Positions 1-8,164 of a DNA stretch of 41,615 nucleotides are shown here, one piece after another. Where the stretch lies: assembly GCF_029212645.1 (NCBI RefSeq), contig NZ_JARGND010000029.1:1-41615 (forward strand). The letters are read 5' to 3'. The notes beneath the pieces were generated by a model. That model did no database searches and was not told where the DNA came from. It saw nothing but the letters and a program-made list of their open reading frames with translations. How positions within the stretch are numbered: the stretch's first letter is position 1; every line of letters starts with the position of its first letter. The DNA comes from Vannielia sp. Its GTDB lineage: Bacteria > Pseudomonadota > Alphaproteobacteria > Rhodobacterales > Rhodobacteraceae. Made by a program: the position numbers and the translations under genes.

Positions 1-55
1 TGATCGGTGCTGTTCGGGGGGGTAAATGGTGGGTCGTGAGAGGCTCGAACTCCCG
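1..55. repeat. Copy 1 of 55-bp direct repeat (tRNA-Val 3' fragment)
   Basis: These 55 bases recur without mismatch at 113-167. Positions 27-55 equal the last 29 bases (T-arm, 3' acceptor strand and CCA) of the intact tRNA-Val(UAC) gene on the minus strand; positions 1-26 equal the sequence just downstream of that tRNA. The fragment has no anticodon arm, so it is not a functional tRNA. A truncated tRNA 3' end repeated directly on the downstream side of the intact gene has the geometry of an integrase attachment-site pair (inference). The repeat touches the window edge and may extend further left. Confidence 0.9.
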
Positions 56-112
56 CCCCAGCAGTCCGCGCAGCAGGCGCGTCGGTCGGGACCATCCACA
101 TTGGCCAACCTC
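56..112. other. Unique spacer between the two tRNA-Val 3' repeats
   Basis: This 57-bp GC-rich stretch separates the two copies of the repeat. It holds no ORF and no recognisable element. If the repeats are old attachment sites, this would be all that remains of whatever lay between them. Confidence 0.5.
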
Positions 113-214
<102 letters not shown>

Positions 215-302
215 CTGCGCCGCTTTAGCGCAAGCCCTACCCGCAAGGCAAGCCCCGGGGCAAGGAAAGGCCCCGCGCCATTTGGGCAGCAGGGCCAAAA
301 CC

Positions 303-377
303 TGGTGGGTGATAAGAGATTTGAACTCCTGACATCTTCGATGTGAACGAAGCGCTCTACCACTGAGCTAATCACCC
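303..377 (-). tRNA. tRNA-Val (anticodon CAC)
   Basis: On the minus strand the acceptor stem GGGTGAT pairs with ATCACCC. The anticodon stem CTTCG/CGAAG encloses TTCACAT, giving anticodon CAC (GUG codons). CCA is encoded. The 5' end lies only 12 bp beyond the HU-like stop codon, so it may be processed from a transcript that begins upstream of that gene (inference). Confidence 0.95.
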
Positions 378-389
378 GTGGCGGTGGAT

Positions 390-854
390 TTAGCCTTCCT
401 CACCATCATTCGCAAGGGGTTTTTCTGCGGTTTTTCTGCGCAACTTGAGCACAACAACCTCCCCACCCGAAACCTCCTTGCGGCGCTGGATCATCAGCTT
501 GCCCAGCTCGGGGGTTTGCATCTCGCTGCCCTCGGAGATCATCGCGCCAAGCTCGGCCAGCGTGGTCTCAACCACTGGCTTCACGTCTTTCTTTTTCAGC
601 CCGCTGGCAGCGACCACCCGGTCGATGAAGTCTTTCTTCTTCAGCTGCGTTGCAGCCACCACAGGCTCGGCGCTATTGACCACGGTCATTTTTGCAGCTG
701 TGGGCGCGGTCGCCGGGTCCATCAGGTTGGCGGCGGTGCCCTCCGGCTTGGCGGCTGCGGCGGGTTTGGCCTTGGCGGCGGCGGGTTTGCGCGCTGTGGT
801 GCTCTTGGCGCGGCTCGTGGTTTTGCGGGTGGTGGTGGTCTTGCGCGTGGCCAT
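390..854 (-). CDS. HU/IHF-family DNA-binding protein with Lys/Ala-rich N-terminal extension
   Basis: This 154-residue protein has a low-complexity N-terminus (about residues 1-40) rich in Lys, Arg, Thr, Ala and Pro, resembling histone-like tails. The second half matches the helical dimerisation part of HU/IHF (KKDFIDRVVAASGLKKKDV followed by a second helix). HU/IHF proteins bend and compact DNA as dimers. The region corresponding to the beta-ribbon arm is short and ends in a basic stretch (KLMIQRRKE, then VVVLKLRRK); the usual GRNPxTGE tip is not seen. It lies downstream of lon on the same strand, beyond a terminator, and immediately upstream of tRNA-Val. Family assignment is fairly safe; its exact nucleoid role is not known. 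Confidence 0.85.
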   Translation of the reverse strand: MATRKTTTTRKTTSRAKSTTARKPAAAKAKPAAAAKPEGTAANLMDPATAPTAAKMTVVNSAEPVVAATQLKKKDFIDRVVAASGLKKKDVKPVVETTLAELGAMISEGSEMQTPELGKLMIQRRKEVSGGEVVVLKLRRKTAEKPLANDGEEG

Positions 855-963
855 TGATGCCTCTTTCGGTGTTGCTGCTCTGCGCCAAGCCTATCACCCT
901 CTCGCCTTCGCGCAAACGCTTCATTCCTGCGGCTCTGGCCCCCGCGCAACCACAGGCGACCGC

Positions 964-995
964 AACAAAAAGGGCGCGCCGTTGCCAGCGCGCCC
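964..995 (-). terminator. Intrinsic terminator of lon
   Basis: GGGCGCGC (972-979) pairs with GCGCGCCC (988-995) across an 8-nt loop. Read on the minus strand the stem is followed by TTTTTGTT. It sits 24 bp after the lon stop codon and before the HU-like gene, so it should separate the two transcripts. Confidence 0.8.
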
Positions 996-1018
996 CTCTC
1001 AACTCAATGCCACCCGGC

Positions 1019-3433
1019 TCAGTGGGCGACAGCCCCCTCGCCCTTGCCTTTGCTGTCTTTCGAAAGCGCGGCAGCGGCGGCAGCTTCTTCGGCGGCCTCG
1101 TCCCATTCGATCGGCTCTGGCTCGCGCACCAGCGCGTGCTTGAGCACCTCGGTCACGTGGCTGACGGGGATGATCTCCAGCCCCTCCTTCACGTTATCGG
1201 GGATGTCGCGCAGATCCTTCTCGTTTTCTTCCGGGATCAGCACCGTCTTGATGCCGCCCCTGAGGGCTGCGAGAAGTTTCTCCTTCAGCCCGCCGATTGC
1301 GGTTGCATTGCCACGCAGCGTCACCTCGCCGGTCATGGCGATGTCACGGCGCACCGGGATCTGCGTCAGCACCGAAACGATGGCCGTTACCATGGCAAGG
1401 CCCGCGCTTGGGCCATCCTTTGGCGTGGCCCCGTCGGGGACGTGAACGTGGATATCCCACTTCTCAAACCGGGGCGGCTTCACCCCGATCTGCGGGCTGA
1501 TCGAGCGCACATAAGACGATGCCGCCTCGATCGATTCCTTCATCACGTCACCCAGCTTGCCGGTGGTTTTCATGCGGCCCTTGCCGGGCAGCTTGAGCGC
1601 CTCGATCGACAGCAGATCACCGCCCACGCTGGTCCAGGCCAACCCGGTGACAACGCCGATCTGATCTTCCATCTCGGCAAGGCCATAGCGGTGGCGTTTG
1701 ACCCCGAGGAAATCCTCCAGATCGCCCTTATCCACCGACACCGTTTCCTCCTGCTTGCGCACGATCTTGGTCACCGCCTTGCGGGCCAGCTTGGCGATCT
1801 CGCGCTCAAGGTTACGCACCCCCGCCTCGCGGGTGTAGCGGCGAATGATCTCGGTCAACGCCTCGTCAGACAGCTCGAACTCGCCCTTTTTCAGGCCATG
1901 GTTCTTGCGCTGCTTGTCGATCAGGTGCTGGCGCGCGATCTCGCCCTTCTCGTCCTCGGTGTAGCCGGCCAGCGGGATGATCTCCATCCGGTCCAAAAGC
2001 GGGCCGGGCATGTTGTAGGAGTTCGCCGTGGTCAGGAACATCACGTTGCTGAGGTCATATTCCACCTCAAGGTAGTGGTCCACGAAGGTGCCGTTTTGCT
2101 CAGGGTCAAGCACCTCAAGCATGGCACTCGCCGGATCGCCCCGGAAATCCTGGCCCATCTTGTCGATCTCATCGAGCAGGATCAGCGGATTGGTGGTTTT
2201 CGCCTTCTTCAGCGCCTGAATGATCTTGCCGGGCATCGAGCCGATGTAGGTCCGCCGGTGGCCCCGGATCTCGGACTCATCGCGCACGCCGCCAAGGCTG
2301 ATGCGGATAAACTCGCGCCCTGTCGCCTTTGCCACGCTCTTGCCAAGGCTGGTTTTACCTACGCCCGGCGGGCCAACGAGGCACAGGATTGGCCCCTTCA
2401 GCTTTTTGCTGCGCTGCTGCACCGCCAGATACTCAACGATCCGCTCCTTGACCTTTTCCAGACCATAGTGGTCATCGTCCAGCACCTTCTCGGCGCGGGT
2501 CAGGTCCTTTTTCACGCGGGATTTGGTGCCCCACGGGATCGACAGCATCCAGTCAAGGTAGTTGCGCACCACTGTGGCCTCGGCACTCATCGGGCTCATG
2601 TTCTTGAGCTTCTTGATCTCGCCTTCGGCCTTTTCGCGGGCTTCCTTGCTCAGCTTGGTCTCGGCGATCTTCGCCTCAAGCTCGGCCACCTCGTTCTGGC
2701 CTTCGTCGCCGTCGCCCAGCTCCTTCTGAATGGCCTTCATCTGCTCATTCAGATAGTATTCGCGCTGGGTGCGCTCCATCTGGCTCTTCACGCGGGTCTT
2801 GATCTTTTTCTCAACCTGCAAAACGCTCATCTCGCCCTGCATCAGGCCATAAACCTTTTCCAGACGTTCGCCCACGTTGAGCGTTTCCAGAAGCTCCTGC
2901 TTCTGGTCCACTTCCACACCCAGATGGCCACTCACCAGATCGGCAAGCTTTTCGGGGGTGTCGGCCTCTGAAACGGCGGCAAGCGCCTCTTCGGGGATGT
3001 TTTTGCGCACCTTTGCATAGCGCTCAAACTCTTCGGCAACCGTGTGGGTCAGGGCCGAAACGGTTTCATCATCGCCGGGCATTTCGGTCAGCGGCTCGGC
3101 GCTCGCCTCGAAATACGCCTCGCGGTCGGTATATTCGACAATCCTCACCCGGTGGCGGCCCTCGACCAGCACCTTCACGGTGCCATCGGGCAGCTTCAGC
3201 AGTTGCAGCACATTGGCCAGCACCCCTGCCTTGTAAATCCCATCCGTTGTGGGCTCATCGACCGATGGGTCGATCTGGCTTGCAAGCAGGATCTGCTTGT
3301 CATCGCCCATCACTTCCTCCAACGCGCGGACCGATTTTTCACGGCCCACGAACAGCGGCACGATCATGTGTGGAAACACAACGATGTCGCGCAGCGGGAG
3401 GACGGGATAGGATTGGCTCATTTGCTCGTGCAT
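1019..3433 (-). CDS. lon: ATP-dependent protease Lon
   Basis: This 804-residue protein is collinear with Lon: an N-terminal substrate-binding LON domain (from SYPVLPLRDIVVFPHMIVPL), a coiled-coil linker (about 200-280), an AAA+ module with Walker A GPPGVGKTS (354-362) and Walker B LILLDEID (417-424), and a C-terminal peptidase with Ser676 in DGPSAGLAM and Lys719 in GGLKEKL as the Ser/Lys dyad. Lon degrades misfolded and regulatory proteins in the cytoplasm. The start at 3433 is chosen because AAGGA lies 6 nt upstream; an upstream in-frame ATG at 3472 lacks a ribosome site. No heat-shock promoter was recognised with confidence. Lon and an HU-type gene are frequent neighbours in bacteria. Confidence 0.98.
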   Translation of the reverse strand: MHEQMSQSYPVLPLRDIVVFPHMIVPLFVGREKSVRALEEVMGDDKQILLASQIDPSVDEPTTDGIYKAGVLANVLQLLKLPDGTVKVLVEGRHRVRIVEYTDREAYFEASAEPLTEMPGDDETVSALTHTVAEEFERYAKVRKNIPEEALAAVSEADTPEKLADLVSGHLGVEVDQKQELLETLNVGERLEKVYGLMQGEMSVLQVEKKIKTRVKSQMERTQREYYLNEQMKAIQKELGDGDEGQNEVAELEAKIAETKLSKEAREKAEGEIKKLKNMSPMSAEATVVRNYLDWMLSIPWGTKSRVKKDLTRAEKVLDDDHYGLEKVKERIVEYLAVQQRSKKLKGPILCLVGPPGVGKTSLGKSVAKATGREFIRISLGGVRDESEIRGHRRTYIGSMPGKIIQALKKAKTTNPLILLDEIDKMGQDFRGDPASAMLEVLDPEQNGTFVDHYLEVEYDLSNVMFLTTANSYNMPGPLLDRMEIIPLAGYTEDEKGEIARQHLIDKQRKNHGLKKGEFELSDEALTEIIRRYTREAGVRNLEREIAKLARKAVTKIVRKQEETVSVDKGDLEDFLGVKRHRYGLAEMEDQIGVVTGLAWTSVGGDLLSIEALKLPGKGRMKTTGKLGDVMKESIEAASSYVRSISPQIGVKPPRFEKWDIHVHVPDGATPKDGPSAGLAMVTAIVSVLTQIPVRRDIAMTGEVTLRGNATAIGGLKEKLLAALRGGIKTVLIPEENEKDLRDIPDNVKEGLEIIPVSHVTEVLKHALVREPEPIEWDEAAEEAAAAAALSKDSKGKGEGAVAH

Positions 3434-3861
3434 ATCGTTTCCTTGTTCTTGGCAAGGGAGTATCGGCCCCAACCCGCATTTGCGGGCTTAATCGGCAGCC
3501 ACAGCCCCCTCCGGTCTGCCCTCTAAAGTGGGGGTGCCCCCCGGCTTTTCAAGCGCCAACCATCCAGCGCCCCCATCCTGCCTGTCCGCGCCGCGCTTCA
3601 CAAGCGTGGATCGCCCCGGATTTTACCAAATGCTGCACCCGCAACCGTGATTGCGCGTGATCTTCCCACCTGCCTGTTTTCTGCCCGCTTTTGGCGATGC
3701 CTCGTTAACAATTTGGCCCGCTTTGCCCGATTGCATCCACCCCGGCGGCAATCTTCCCAATCATGCTCACGCTTGCGCCAAACCGCCGCCATATTGCGCC
3801 GCCATATTGGCGCCAGGCGATCACCAGCCGCGTTTCATAGCCCATACCAAAGGCCCACCCG
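3434..3861. other. Intergenic region between divergent lon and membrane-protein gene
   Basis: This 428-bp stretch must hold promoters for both flanking genes. It contains a small inverted repeat CCCGCATTTGCGGG at 3473-3486 in the lon leader, and a 13-bp tandem duplication of GCCGCCATATTG (3785-3796 and 3798-3809). ORFs here have no recognisable product or ribosome site. No convincing -35/-10 pair was picked out. Confidence 0.5.
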
Positions 3862-4809
3862 ATGCTTGCGATTTTGTCCGGCCAGCGCCGTCGTCTTCTG
3901 TTCTTCGCTGTCTCGATGGCGATCGGGCTGCTGTTCATCGGCCTTTTGCCGGGCCTGCGATGGTATTCCAAGCTGATCTCCTTCCTGCTGGCCCCCGTGG
4001 TGATGGCTGCCATCGCCGCCGCCGTGCTGGCCTATTACCCGTCAAAGCGGGGTTGGCTGGAGTGTATCGGCGCGGGCACCTTCCTTGGTGGCCTGCTTGG
4101 CAGCTTTACCGCGCTCGACGGGCTGATCGGCCTGCCGCTGGCAGCGCTGTTCTCTGCCGGGTTGGTCATGCTGGGCCACGAGGGTTGGAAACATCTGCTC
4201 AGGGTCTCTTTCCCCTATGCCACCTCCGCCCAGGGCCAGATCAGCGCCGACGGGGCCGAGCTTTGGGCCGCCGTGGTGCCCGGTGCCGCCCCCCGGCTCA
4301 CCTCCGCCCGCCTGATTGATGTCGAAACCGATCCCGACTGCAACGATACCTTCTATGCCGGGCTGATGGCCTGTGGCGAGCTGGCCGAAGAGGTCACCCT
4401 CACCGTGCTGGAGCGTGACAGCGCCGGCCGCGTGCGCATCCACATCGAAGGCGAAGACGCCGAAGGCACCCTTTCATCGGGCGTGCTATCCCTCACCATC
4501 TCCGAGATTGACCCCGACACCTCGCACCTCTCGCTGGAAGAAACCCGCGAAGGGATGACACCGGGCGAAGCGGTCGAGCGCTGGTTCGATGATCCGCTCG
4601 GCTGCGAAATCCGCCACCTGCAAGCACATTTCCTCAAGCTGAATCCCCCCGTGCCCACCGCCCGTGACGCCGCTGATGCCGGCCTGCCCGCCGATACCGG
4701 AACAGTCGAGGGCAACACCGGCCAACACGGCACCCCCATGCCAAACCTCGCCACACTCCCCGAGGATCACCTCACACTGGAAGCCGTGCGCAAAGCCGTG
4801 CGCCCATAA
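3862..4809 (+). CDS. Hypothetical membrane protein with soluble C-terminal domain
   Basis: A 315-residue protein of unrecognised family. The first ~110 residues hold three or four hydrophobic segments (LLFFAVSMAIGLLFIGLLPG, then LISFLLAPVVMAAIAAAVLAYY, then further stretches to about residue 105). A polar, acidic domain of about 200 residues with beta-strand character follows (for example RVRIHIEGEDAEGTLSSGVL), with a Pro/Gly/Thr-rich tail. AAAGG lies upstream of the start at moderate spacing. It is followed on the same strand, after about 160 bp, by a possible small membrane peptide gene. No function is proposed. Confidence 0.75.
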   Translation: MLAILSGQRRRLLFFAVSMAIGLLFIGLLPGLRWYSKLISFLLAPVVMAAIAAAVLAYYPSKRGWLECIGAGTFLGGLLGSFTALDGLIGLPLAALFSAGLVMLGHEGWKHLLRVSFPYATSAQGQISADGAELWAAVVPGAAPRLTSARLIDVETDPDCNDTFYAGLMACGELAEEVTLTVLERDSAGRVRIHIEGEDAEGTLSSGVLSLTISEIDPDTSHLSLEETREGMTPGEAVERWFDDPLGCEIRHLQAHFLKLNPPVPTARDAADAGLPADTGTVEGNTGQHGTPMPNLATLPEDHLTLEAVRKAVRP

Positions 4810-4909
4810 GCGCTGCCGCCGTCCCGGCGCCCTCCCGGCACTTCCTCACCCGTGCCGCCCCGTACCGTGGCCTGCCCGCCCCCTTCCCCACCATTCAGCC
4901 CGCCACTGC

Positions 4910-4938
4910 TTGATCGAAAAAACTTTATTCAATATGAA
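4910..4938 (+). promoter_or_regulatory. Candidate sigma-70 promoter upstream of the 35-aa ORF
   Basis: TTGATC (4910-4915) and TATGAA (4933-4938) are separated by 17 bp in an AT-rich island within otherwise GC-rich sequence. This would transcribe the short ORF at 4974 and the glycosyltransferase fusion at 5089. Confidence 0.4.
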
Positions 4939-4973
4939 GAAGATATCGTAATGCCTATTTTCGGGGTGAGATC

Positions 4974-5081
4974 GTGCCGTTTGAAATCCTTGGGCCACTT
5001 CTGGTCATGCTGTTCGGCCTGATTTTCGTGTTCTCAATCGATTCCGACGACGGCCCGTCGGACGACATACCCAGCCTCTGA
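4974..5081 (+). CDS. Possible 35-residue single-pass membrane peptide
   Basis: A GTG-initiated ORF of 35 codons ends 7 bp before the start of the glycosyltransferase fusion. It encodes PFEILGPLLVMLFGLIFVF, a single strong transmembrane stretch, then an acidic tail (SIDSDDGPSDDIPSL). A GGGGTGAG ribosome-site-like sequence lies just upstream at short spacing. The hydrophobic-then-acidic layout resembles genuine bacterial micro-membrane proteins, and the short gap allows translational coupling. No homologue is recognised. The GTG start and small size keep this tentative. Confidence 0.45.
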   Translation: MPFEILGPLLVMLFGLIFVFSIDSDDGPSDDIPSL

Positions 5082-5088
5082 ACACCCG

Positions 5089-7347
5089 ATGATCGCGGGC
5101 CTGCCCCCCGCCACCACAGGCGTTTCCCTTCCGTCAGATACCAGCGAAACCCCCGTGCCGCTCACGGTGATCCTGCCGTTCTACGACGAAATCGCCTTCC
5201 TCTCCTCCGCGCTGCGCTCCATCGCCGCCCAAGGCATCGCCGGGGTCGAGGTGATCGTGGTCAACGACAACCCGGAGCGGTTTTCCCCCGACGATATCCG
5301 CGCTCTTGGAGCCACGCCGCCGGTGCGCCTGCTCAGCCACGTCAAGAACGAGGGGCTTTCTGCGGCGCGCAACACCGGCCTCGCCGCCGCCAAAGGCGCC
5401 TTCATCGCCTTCCTTGATTCCGATGATTACTACACCTCCGGCGGCCTCGCGGCGCAATTGGCGCTCGCCAAGCAAACCGGCGCCGATATCACCCACGCCC
5501 CTTGCTACCTGTCGCGCGAAGGCGGGCCAGAGCTCGGCGTGTTGCACCGGGATGACGCGCTGCACAGGGAGCGGCGCACCACCGATGGGCTGTTGCAGGC
5601 CGAAGAGGCGCAATTCATCGTCTCCTCCTGGTCGTCGATCTACGCGCGCCGCTTTCTGGCCGAAAACGCGCTCACCTTCGATCCCGCCCAGCCCCGCTTT
5701 GAAGACCGCCTCTTCGTGCTGCAAACCACCACCCGCGCCGGCAAGATCGCCTACCTTGGCACGCCCACCCGCGTGTGGCGGCGGCGCGCCGGGTCCATCT
5801 CGGTGTCGCCCACCACCCCCGATACCCTGCGCCTTCAGGTGCAACTGCTGGAAAAATGCCTCGCCGTGGTGCGCAGCGAGGTCGCCGCCAATCGCCTGCC
5901 CGCCCGCTTTGAAAAGCGCGAGTTGTTCAACGCGGTCTCCCGCCTGATCTGGGACATGGAGATCATTCCCCTGCTCGCCGCCGCCGAATCGCCCGAAACC
6001 GCCGCCTTTGGCCCCCGCCTGCGGGCCCTCCTGGGCGATGACAGCTTCTCCAACGCCTTCTTTGATGATCCGATGGTCGCCAAAACCTCCCGCGTCGGCA
6101 TGAAAACCCGGCGCGGGCGGATCACCCGGCTCGATTTTTTCGAATTGCACAAATTGCTGCGCGAAGGCCGCTTTGTTGAGGCCGATGCCCTGCTGCGCGC
6201 CCGCGCCCCGGCCCCCGCCGAGCCACCCCGCCCCTGCCCGCCGCTACCCGGCAAGCTGGTGCTCCACCTCGGGCTGCATAAAACCGGCTCCACCTATATC
6301 CAGCACAATCTGCTGGGCCACCGCGAGCGCCTTCTGGAGCGCCGCATCCTCATCCCCTCTACCGGCCTCTCCCCGCCAGAGGAGCAACACACCCGCGATG
6401 GCGCCTTCCCCGGCCACCAGGGCCTGCTGGCCGCGCACCGCAAGGGCGATGAACAGCTTTGGCGCAACCTTTACCGCGAAATCATCGGCGAGCGCCCCGG
6501 TATCACCCTGATATCATGCGAAAATATGGGCCTGCCCACCGATCCCACCCGCAATGATCTGATCGCGCGCCTCATGCAGCGCCTCTCCGGTTTCAAACAC
6601 ATTGACCTGGTCGCACTGGGCCGCCGCGCCGATACCTACGGCGAGGCGCTCTACAAAGAAGTCGTCACCGGCGGGCAGCGCGGCGGCGCGCGCTCGCTTG
6701 AGGAGTTTCTGGTGGATTACGGCACCGGCCTCACCGATTGGCCCACCCTCTTTGCGCCTTTCGAGGAGGCCAGCGGCACACAGGTTCGGCTCGCCGATTT
6801 TGACAGGCTCGCCACCGATCACCGCATCTGGGAGGGCTTTCGCGAGCTGGCCGATCTGCCGGATGATCTTGGCCCCATCCCCGGCGCCCCCCGCTACCCC
6901 TCGCCCGACCGCGAAAGCATCGAGCTGGTCCGCCTCGTCAACATGCTGGTCGAACACCGCGAGACCCGCCGTGAGCTGATCCGCGGTTATTTTGCGCTCA
7001 ACCCCACCCCAATCAACCGCAGCTCCCTGCTGCCGCCCGCCCGCCGTATAGCGCTGTTGGAGGCATGGCAGGCGCGCAGCGCCGAATGGGCCTCATCGCG
7101 TGGTTATACGCCTGATATCAAAGCGATGTGCGACAAACTTCATGTTGAAAAATGGCACGCGCCCGAAGCTGTCAGCACCGCTCGGCTGGAGGATCTGCTG
7201 CTCTCGGCCCAGTCCAGCCCGATGCTAATGCAAGGTGGTGAGCCTGCCCGCCCCGCCGCCCGCAACGCGGCGCACGATCCGGCCGTGCTGCGGCTCAATA
7301 TCCGCCTGCGCCCCTGGGTGCGCCGGTTGCTCCGCCGCTGGGTTTAA
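5089..7347 (+). CDS. Two-domain fusion: family 2 glycosyltransferase and sulfotransferase-like domain
   Basis: A 752-residue protein. Residues 25-230 form a GT-A fold family 2 glycosyltransferase: VILPFYDE at the start, VVND at 57-60, NEGLSAARN at 87-95 and the metal-binding DSDD at 110-113. Such enzymes move a sugar from a nucleotide-sugar donor, usually in surface polysaccharide synthesis. From about residue 389 a second domain opens with LVLHLGLHKTGSTYIQ; its HKTGST loop (397-402) matches the 5'-phosphosulfate-binding loop of P-loop sulfotransferases. The C-terminal ~350 residues would be this domain plus a basic tail (RPWVRRLLRRWV). No membrane segment is seen. A role in making a sulfated glycan is inference. 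The gene stands alone apart from the short upstream ORF. Confidence 0.82.
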   Translation: MIAGLPPATTGVSLPSDTSETPVPLTVILPFYDEIAFLSSALRSIAAQGIAGVEVIVVNDNPERFSPDDIRALGATPPVRLLSHVKNEGLSAARNTGLAAAKGAFIAFLDSDDYYTSGGLAAQLALAKQTGADITHAPCYLSREGGPELGVLHRDDALHRERRTTDGLLQAEEAQFIVSSWSSIYARRFLAENALTFDPAQPRFEDRLFVLQTTTRAGKIAYLGTPTRVWRRRAGSISVSPTTPDTLRLQVQLLEKCLAVVRSEVAANRLPARFEKRELFNAVSRLIWDMEIIPLLAAAESPETAAFGPRLRALLGDDSFSNAFFDDPMVAKTSRVGMKTRRGRITRLDFFELHKLLREGRFVEADALLRARAPAPAEPPRPCPPLPGKLVLHLGLHKTGSTYIQHNLLGHRERLLERRILIPSTGLSPPEEQHTRDGAFPGHQGLLAAHRKGDEQLWRNLYREIIGERPGITLISCENMGLPTDPTRNDLIARLMQRLSGFKHIDLVALGRRADTYGEALYKEVVTGGQRGGARSLEEFLVDYGTGLTDWPTLFAPFEEASGTQVRLADFDRLATDHRIWEGFRELADLPDDLGPIPGAPRYPSPDRESIELVRLVNMLVEHRETRRELIRGYFALNPTPINRSSLLPPARRIALLEAWQARSAEWASSRGYTPDIKAMCDKLHVEKWHAPEAVSTARLEDLLLSAQSSPMLMQGGEPARPAARNAAHDPAVLRLNIRLRPWVRRLLRRWV

Positions 7348-7387
7348 CAAACTACACCAGCACCTTACAAGGCGATGTTAAAGCGCC

Positions 7388-8119
7388 CTATTCCTCAGCC
7401 TCTGGCCCCCGAAACCCCGTCGCCACCACAAACTTCTCAGAGCTGTCAGCCCGGCTTGCGCCCGGCTTCACATTGGCCACCTTCTTGAACCGCTGTTTCA
7501 GCAGCTTCTGAAGATCGCCCTCCGCGCCGCCCGCCAGCACCTTGGCCACAAAGGTCCCGCCCGGTGCCAGCACGTCAAACGCGAGATAGGCCGCCGCTTC
7601 GCACAGCGAGATAATGCGCAAATGGTCGGTCTGCTTATGCCCCGATGAGGCGGCCGCCATGTCAGACATCACAACATCCGCCTGCCCGCCAAGCCACTGC
7701 TTCACCTGTTCGTCCGCGCCCTCTTCCATGAAGTCGAGCACATGCAATTCAGCCCCGGCAATCGGCTCAACCTCTTGCAAATCAACGCCAATGATCCGCC
7801 CCTGCGCCTTGCCGCCCTTCTCTCCAAGCGCGTTGATGCGCGGCACCGCGATCTGGCACCAGCCGCCGGGCGCGCAGCCAAGGTCCACCACCCGCGCACC
7901 GGGCACCAGAAAGCGATACTTGTCGTCCAGATCCATGATCTTGAACGCCGCCCGCCCGCGATAGCCCTCGCGTTTGGCCCGCTGCACATAGGGGTCGTTC
8001 AGCTGCCGCTCCAGCCACAACGTTGACGACAGCCGCCGCCCGCGTGCGCTTTTCACCTTCACCTTCAAATCGCGCTGGCCGCGCCCCGAGGTGTTTTTTC
8101 CTGTGGGTTTCTTTACCAT
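7388..8119 (-). CDS. rlmE: 23S rRNA (uridine-2'-O)-methyltransferase RlmE
   Basis: A 243-residue FtsJ/RrmJ-family enzyme that 2'-O-methylates the A-loop uridine (U2552 in E. coli numbering) of 23S rRNA using SAM. The basic N-terminus is followed by [25 protein letters not shown], which carries the first catalytic Lys. The SAM motif is [13 protein letters not shown], the catalytic Asp lies in VVMSDMAA, and the second Lys in [11 protein letters not shown]. It lies 45 bp downstream of the Ppx/GppA gene on the same strand, probably in one transcript. It is convergent with the glycosyltransferase fusion. Confidence 0.96.
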   Translation of the reverse strand: MVKKPTGKNTSGRGQRDLKVKVKSARGRRLSSTLWLERQLNDPYVQRAKREGYRGRAAFKIMDLDDKYRFLVPGARVVDLGCAPGGWCQIAVPRINALGEKGGKAQGRIIGVDLQEVEPIAGAELHVLDFMEEGADEQVKQWLGGQADVVMSDMAAASSGHKQTDHLRIISLCEAAAYLAFDVLAPGGTFVAKVLAGGAEGDLQKLLKQRFKKVANVKPGASRADSSEKFVVATGFRGPEAEE

Positions 8120-8164
8120 ATCGCCTAGCTGGCTGGCCGGTGGGTGGGTGTCAACCCACCACGC

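Noticed and set aside
692-2971. 759-codon plus-strand ORF antisense to lon
   Set aside because: It lies wholly opposite lon, whose domains and catalytic residues are all present. Long antisense ORFs are expected in GC-rich coding sequence, and this one shows no family motif.
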